8,516 bases of DNA from the NCBI GenBank assembly GCA_009925955.1, contig RFPX01000046.1, positions 1 through 8,516 of the forward strand, given 5' to 3'. The notes beneath the pieces were generated by a model that was given only the letters and a program-made list of their open reading frames with translations, was not told where the DNA came from and ran no database searches. The DNA is from Betaproteobacteria bacterium (lineage in GTDB: Bacteria; Pseudomonadota; Gammaproteobacteria; Burkholderiales; Burkholderiaceae_C). A program made the translations under genes and the position numbers. Positions 6,058 through 8,516 of this stretch are shown piece after piece (position 1 is the stretch's first letter; every line of letters begins with the position of its first letter).

Positions 6058-7251
6058 ATGAAGGTGCTGCGCTTTTCTGACTTGGTGAAACAGGGCCAGG
6101 TGGCCGGCAAGCGGGTGTTCATCCGCGCCGACCTGAACGTGCCCCAGGATGAGCAAGGCCGCATCACCGAAGACACCCGGGTGCGTGCGTCCATCCCCTG
6201 TATCGACATGGCCCTGAAGGCCGGTGCGGCGGTGATGGTGACGTCGCATCTGGGGCGGCCCACCGAGGGGGCCTTCAAGCCCGAAGACAGCCTGGGGCCG
6301 GTGGCTCAGCGCTTGGGCGAGTTGCTGGGCCGCGAGGTGCCGCTGCGCTCCAACTGGGTGGGTGGTGTGGACGTGCAACCCGGGCAGGTGGTGCTGCTGG
6401 AGAACTGCCGCGTCAACCCCGGCGAGAAGAAGAACAACGAAGCCCTGGCCCGCCAGATGGCCGCGCTGTGCGACATCTTCGTGCACGACGCGTTCGGTAC
6501 GGCCCACCGCGCAGAGGCCAGCACGTATGGCGTGGCCCAGTTCGCGCCCGTGGCCTGCGCCGGCCCCCTGCTGGCCGCCGAGATGGACGCGATCAGCCGG
6601 GCCTTGGCTGATCCGAAGCGGCCGCTGCTGGCCATCGTGGCCGGGTCCAAGGTGTCGACCAAGCTGACCATCCTGCAAAGCCTGTCGGACAAGGTGGATG
6701 GTCTGATCGTGGGCGGCGGCATCGCCAACACCTTCATGCTGGCGGCGGGCCTGAAGATTGGCAAGAGCCTGGCCGAACCGGACCTGGTGGACCAGGCGCG
6801 CGCCGTGATCGCGGCCATGAAAGCGCGGGGGGCCGAGGTGCCGATTCCGGTGGACGTGGTGTGTGCAAAGGCCTTTGCAGCCGATGCACCCGCCACGGTG
6901 AAAGCGGCCACCGACGTGGCCGATGATGACCTGATCTTGGACATCGGACCACAGACCGCCGCGCTCTTGGCCCAGCGGCTCATGTCAGCGGGCACCATCG
7001 TGTGGAACGGTCCGGTGGGCGTGTTCGAGTTCGACGCCTTTGCACAGGGCACCGAAACCGTCGCGCGTGCCATTGCCAAGAGCACCGCCTTCAGCATCGC
7101 CGGCGGAGGCGACACCTTGGCCGCCATCGCCAAGTACGGCATCGAGCAGCAGGTGGGCTACATCTCAACAGGCGGCGGGGCCTTCTTGGAGGTGCTGGAG
7201 GGCAAGACGCTGCCGGCCTTCGAGATCCTGGAGCGCCGCGCCGCGGGCTGA
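6058..7251 (+). CDS. pgk: phosphoglycerate kinase
   Basis: Pgk transfers phosphate from 1,3-bisphosphoglycerate to ADP, making ATP and 3-phosphoglycerate in glycolysis; it runs in reverse in gluconeogenesis and the Calvin cycle. The 397 residues include the signature VFIRADLNVP (20-29), HLGRP (64-68), LLENCRVNPGEKKN (113-126), HDAFGTAHR (143-151), the ADP-site GSKVSTK (196-202), VGGGIANTF (218-226), WNGPVGVFE (316-324) and the phosphate-binding GGGDT (349-353). All conserved catalytic positions are intact. I start at ATG 6058, with AAGAGGG four bases upstream; the codon just before it is TTG, which could be read as a start but is less likely. pyk follows in the same direction after 102 bases, a common pairing in this group. 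Confidence 0.97.
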   Translation: MKVLRFSDLVKQGQVAGKRVFIRADLNVPQDEQGRITEDTRVRASIPCIDMALKAGAAVMVTSHLGRPTEGAFKPEDSLGPVAQRLGELLGREVPLRSNWVGGVDVQPGQVVLLENCRVNPGEKKNNEALARQMAALCDIFVHDAFGTAHRAEASTYGVAQFAPVACAGPLLAAEMDAISRALADPKRPLLAIVAGSKVSTKLTILQSLSDKVDGLIVGGGIANTFMLAAGLKIGKSLAEPDLVDQARAVIAAMKARGAEVPIPVDVVCAKAFAADAPATVKAATDVADDDLILDIGPQTAALLAQRLMSAGTIVWNGPVGVFEFDAFAQGTETVARAIAKSTAFSIAGGGDTLAAIAKYGIEQQVGYISTGGGAFLEVLEGKTLPAFEILERRAAG

Positions 7252-7321
7252 GGGCACAGGGCGTCTGGGGCCCCCTGGCCGGCCGTACCGGCGCGGTAAC
7301 CATGCCGGCGGCGACCCGTGT

Positions 7322-7348
7322 GAGAATGAAACAAAGTTACAAGCGGAG
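7322..7348 (+). promoter_or_regulatory. possible pyk -10 region and ribosome binding site
   Basis: GAGAAT (7322-7327) is preceded by TGT, giving an extended -10 form. No good -35 box lies 16-18 bases upstream. GGAG at 7345-7348, five bases before the ATG at 7354, is a clear Shine-Dalgarno sequence and fixes the pyk start. The promoter part is weak; pyk could simply be read through from pgk, since no terminator is visible between them. Confidence 0.3.
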
Positions 7349-7353
7349 TCGTC

Positions 7354-8516
7354 ATGCTGCGTCAAACCAAGATTGTGGCCACCCTGGGCCCAGCCTCGTC
7401 CACACCAGCGGTGTTGGACAAGCTGATCGCCGCCGGGGTGGATGTGGTGCGGCTGAATTTTTCGCACGGATCCGCACAGGACCACATCGACCGCGCCACC
7501 ATGGTGCGCGAGGCGGCCTTGCGGGCGGGCAAGGCGGTGGCCATCATGGCCGATCTGCAGGGCCCCAAGATCCGGGTGGGCAAGTTCGAGGGCAACAAGA
7601 CCGAGCTGCGCAATGGGCAGGCCTTCATTCTGGACGGGGGCTACACCGGCCTGGGCACCAATGAGCGGGTGGGGCTGGACTACAAGGAGCTGCCGCGTGA
7701 CGTGAAGCCCGGCGATGTGCTGCTGCTCAACGACGGCCTGCTGGTGTTGGAAGTGGACAGCGTGCGCGGCGAAGCGGTGCACACCGTGGTGCGCATCGGT
7801 GGCGAGTTGTCCAACAACAAGGGCATCAACAAGCAAGGTGGCGGTTTGACCGCGCCTGCCCTGACGGCCAAGGACATGGAGGACATCAAGACGGCGGTGT
7901 CCTTTCAGTGCGAATACATCGCGGTGAGCTTTCCCAAGAGTGCCACGGACATGGAGATGGCGCGCCAGCTGGCCAACGTGGCGGGTGAGCCGTTTCGCCA
8001 CAAGCCCGGGCTGATCGCCAAGATCGAGCGCAGCGAAGCAATCCCGCTGCTGGAGTCCATCCTCAAGGCCAGCGACGGGATCATGGTGGCCCGCGGGGAC
8101 TTGGCCGTGGAGGTGGGCAACGCGGCTGTGCCTGCCCTGCAAAAGCGCATGATCCGGCTGGCGCGCGAGATGGACAAGGTGGTGATCACGGCCACGCAGA
8201 TGATGGAGAGCATGATCACCAACCCCGTGCCCACCCGCGCGGAAGTCAGTGACGTGGCCAATGCGGTGCTCGATGGCACCGATGCGGTGATGCTCAGTGC
8301 CGAGACCGCGGCCGGTAAGTACCCGGTGGAGACGGTCGAGGCGATGTCGGCCATCTGCGTGGCGGCCGAGAAGGCCGAAGAGACCCATTTGGATGCCGAC
8401 ATGGCCGATCGCCGCTTTGGGCGCATTGACCAGAGCATCGCCATGGGGGCGCTGTTCACCGCGCACCATCTGGGCTGCAAGGCCATCATCGCCCTGACCG
8501 AGTCGGGCTCCACCGC
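7354..8516 (+). CDS. pyk: pyruvate kinase (3' end beyond window)
   Basis: Pyruvate kinase transfers phosphate from phosphoenolpyruvate to ADP, the last ATP-making step of glycolysis. The gene runs off the right edge, so 387 codons and two bases are seen of a family length near 470-480; the missing part is most of the C-terminal regulatory domain. I see RLNFSHG (33-39), ADLQGPKIR (66-74), the B domain (about 75-165), the active-site signature GLIAKIERSE (219-228) with Lys223 and Glu225, GIMVARGDLAVE (242-253), TATQMMESM (279-287) and PTRAE (293-297). The position equal to Glu117 of the rabbit enzyme is Lys72 here, which marks potassium-independent enzymes. The start is fixed by GGAG five bases upstream and by the usual opening (M)LRQTKIVATLGPAS. 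Confidence 0.97.
   Translation, partial: MLRQTKIVATLGPASSTPAVLDKLIAAGVDVVRLNFSHGSAQDHIDRATMVREAALRAGKAVAIMADLQGPKIRVGKFEGNKTELRNGQAFILDGGYTGLGTNERVGLDYKELPRDVKPGDVLLLNDGLLVLEVDSVRGEAVHTVVRIGGELSNNKGINKQGGGLTAPALTAKDMEDIKTAVSFQCEYIAVSFPKSATDMEMARQLANVAGEPFRHKPGLIAKIERSEAIPLLESILKASDGIMVARGDLAVEVGNAAVPALQKRMIRLAREMDKVVITATQMMESMITNPVPTRAEVSDVANAVLDGTDAVMLSAETAAGKYPVETVEAMSAICVAAEKAEETHLDADMADRRFGRIDQSIAMGALFTAHHLGCKAIIALTESGST

Noticed and set aside
7252..7310. GGGGCCCC and GGCCGGCC palindromes after pgk as a possible terminator.
   Set aside because: The pairs are short and ambiguous and no T run follows; likely a by-product of G+C richness.
7165..8469. Minus-strand open frame of 434 residues across pgk end and pyk.
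   Set aside because: Antisense to real genes with conserved catalytic motifs; His/Gly-rich shadow composition and no domain.

Overview
This window is a stretch of housekeeping chromosome from a G+C-rich Betaproteobacterium, most likely order Burkholderiales and plausibly a Comamonadaceae-like lineage. That placement rests on the sequence of the 5S rRNA, the protein sequences (Smg, Fmt, Pgk, HtpX) and the gene order smg-dprA / def-fmt-htpX; it is recognition from memory, not a database result. I see no mobile element, CRISPR array, tRNA, phage gene or toxin-antitoxin pair.

Layout. Bases 1-139 are the spacer at the end of a ribosomal RNA operon, followed by 5S rRNA (about 140-253) and a hairpin-plus-T-run terminator (269-305). 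Facing it on the minus strand is a two-gene unit, dprA (2125-878) then smg (812-360), probably ended by its own weak terminator at 331-353. A 126-base divergent spacer (2126-2251) with a hairpin and a 12-base palindrome separates dprA from the plus-strand genes. These run def (2252-2770), fmt (2835-3809), htpX (3933-4787), azlC (4831-5670), azlD (5667-5999), pgk (6058-7251) and pyk (7354 to the window edge, incomplete).

How the genes work together. fmt formylates initiator Met-tRNA and def removes the formyl group from finished chains, so the pair opens and closes the formyl-methionine cycle. smg-dprA next to def-fmt is an old conserved neighbourhood. dprA acts in natural transformation; Smg's role is unclear. 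htpX is a membrane quality-control protease and carries upstream a good match to a heat-shock (sigma-32) promoter. azlC and azlD overlap by ATGA and would make one two-subunit branched-chain amino acid exporter. pgk and pyk encode the two ATP-generating steps of lower glycolysis.

For the hunt: I found no undescribed system. The points most worth a look are the sigma-32-like promoter before htpX, the potassium-independent residue signature in pyruvate kinase, a hairpin touching the fmt ribosome binding site, and structured elements in the dprA/def and htpX/azlC spacers.
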